In this document: one piece after another, positions 63,661 through 64,000 of the stretch
Layout: each line of letters opens with the position of its first letter
Numbering within the stretch: position 1 is the first letter of the stretch
Assembly: GCA_964019055.1 (NCBI GenBank)
Contig: OZ025210.1
Coordinates: 3,229,047-3,293,046, forward strand
Source: Anthopleura xanthogrammica
Lineage: Eukaryota; Cnidaria; Anthozoa; Actiniaria; Actiniidae
DNA: 64,000 bases
Direction: 5' to 3'
The notes under the pieces: model-generated
The model's input: the letters and a program-made list of their open reading frames with translations, nothing else
Database searches by the model: none
Told to the model about the DNA's origin: nothing
Position numbers and translations under genes: made by a program

Positions 63661-64000
63661 ATAATAATAATAATAATAATAATGATAATAATAATGATAA
63701 TAATAATAATGATAATATTTAATACTTATATTGCGCATTACACTAGGTAAAATAAATACAATACGCTATATATAAAAACTACTTAGAATTATATATATAC
63801 AAATTATTGTAGTACTAATATTATAATATTTACATGTAATTCAGAATAGAATAAAATATACATAGCCTTAATAAATAAAAAAAAGATATACCAAAAATTA
63901 AATAACTAAATAACTTAATTTGCTAAATGCTTCTCTAAAATAATGAGTCTTCAAAAGACTTTTAAACTTATTAAAATTCTCCTCTTTCCTTAAATGAAAG
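63661..64000. other. AT-rich sequence at the right edge
   Basis: An (AAT/GAT)n microsatellite lies at 63661-63722, then AT-rich DNA. No gene seen. Confidence 0.5.

Overview
This is a nuclear window from an animal with short exons, GT/AG introns, AT-rich intergenic DNA and many short foldback transposons. Gene content (NOMO, a three-CH filamin, IFT57, single-exon GPCR and PTB genes, DUF6589 and SWIM/FAR1 transposon-like genes), together with a tRNA-headed SINE and abundant palindromic MITEs, best fits an anthozoan cnidarian (coral or sea anemone). The taxon is an inference, not something read directly.

Layout. 129-8180 (minus): the N-terminal half of NOMO, an ER translocon-associated (BOS complex) glycoprotein; its 3' end lies beyond the left edge. 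10125-25585 (minus): a complete 14-exon filamin-type actin crosslinker with three CH domains and 13 immunoglobulin-like filamin repeats, i.e. the Jitterbug type rather than the two-CH type. One of its introns holds about 690 bp of pure (TTTTG)n. 26.7-30.35 kb: three tandem-repeat blocks. 30600-39539: four single-exon PTB/PID-domain genes (three plus, one minus), a diverged local family resembling FAM43/PID1. 42576-43730 (minus): an intronless class A GPCR. 46774-53649 (minus): complete 15-exon IFT57, an IFT-B subunit needed for cilia. 55.3-63.7 kb: a transposon-like zone with a frameshifted DUF6589 gene split by a 5'-truncated LINE, and a decayed FAR1/SWIM (MULE/ZSWIM-like) gene whose 5' part is present in three tandem copies of about 1 kb.

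The genes do not form a pathway: they are ordinary cellular genes side by side. The unusual content is the PTB cluster, the three-CH filamin with an in-frame hexanucleotide-derived PA/PV hinge, the nested insertion in the DUF6589 pseudogene, the triplicated segment, and at least fifteen foldback/MITE insertions, several of them shared families. Exon coordinates were derived by hand from splice consensus, reading phase and conserved protein sequence. Phases close across all of NOMO (20 exons), the filamin (14 exons, 4938 nt) and IFT57 (15 exons, 1248 nt).
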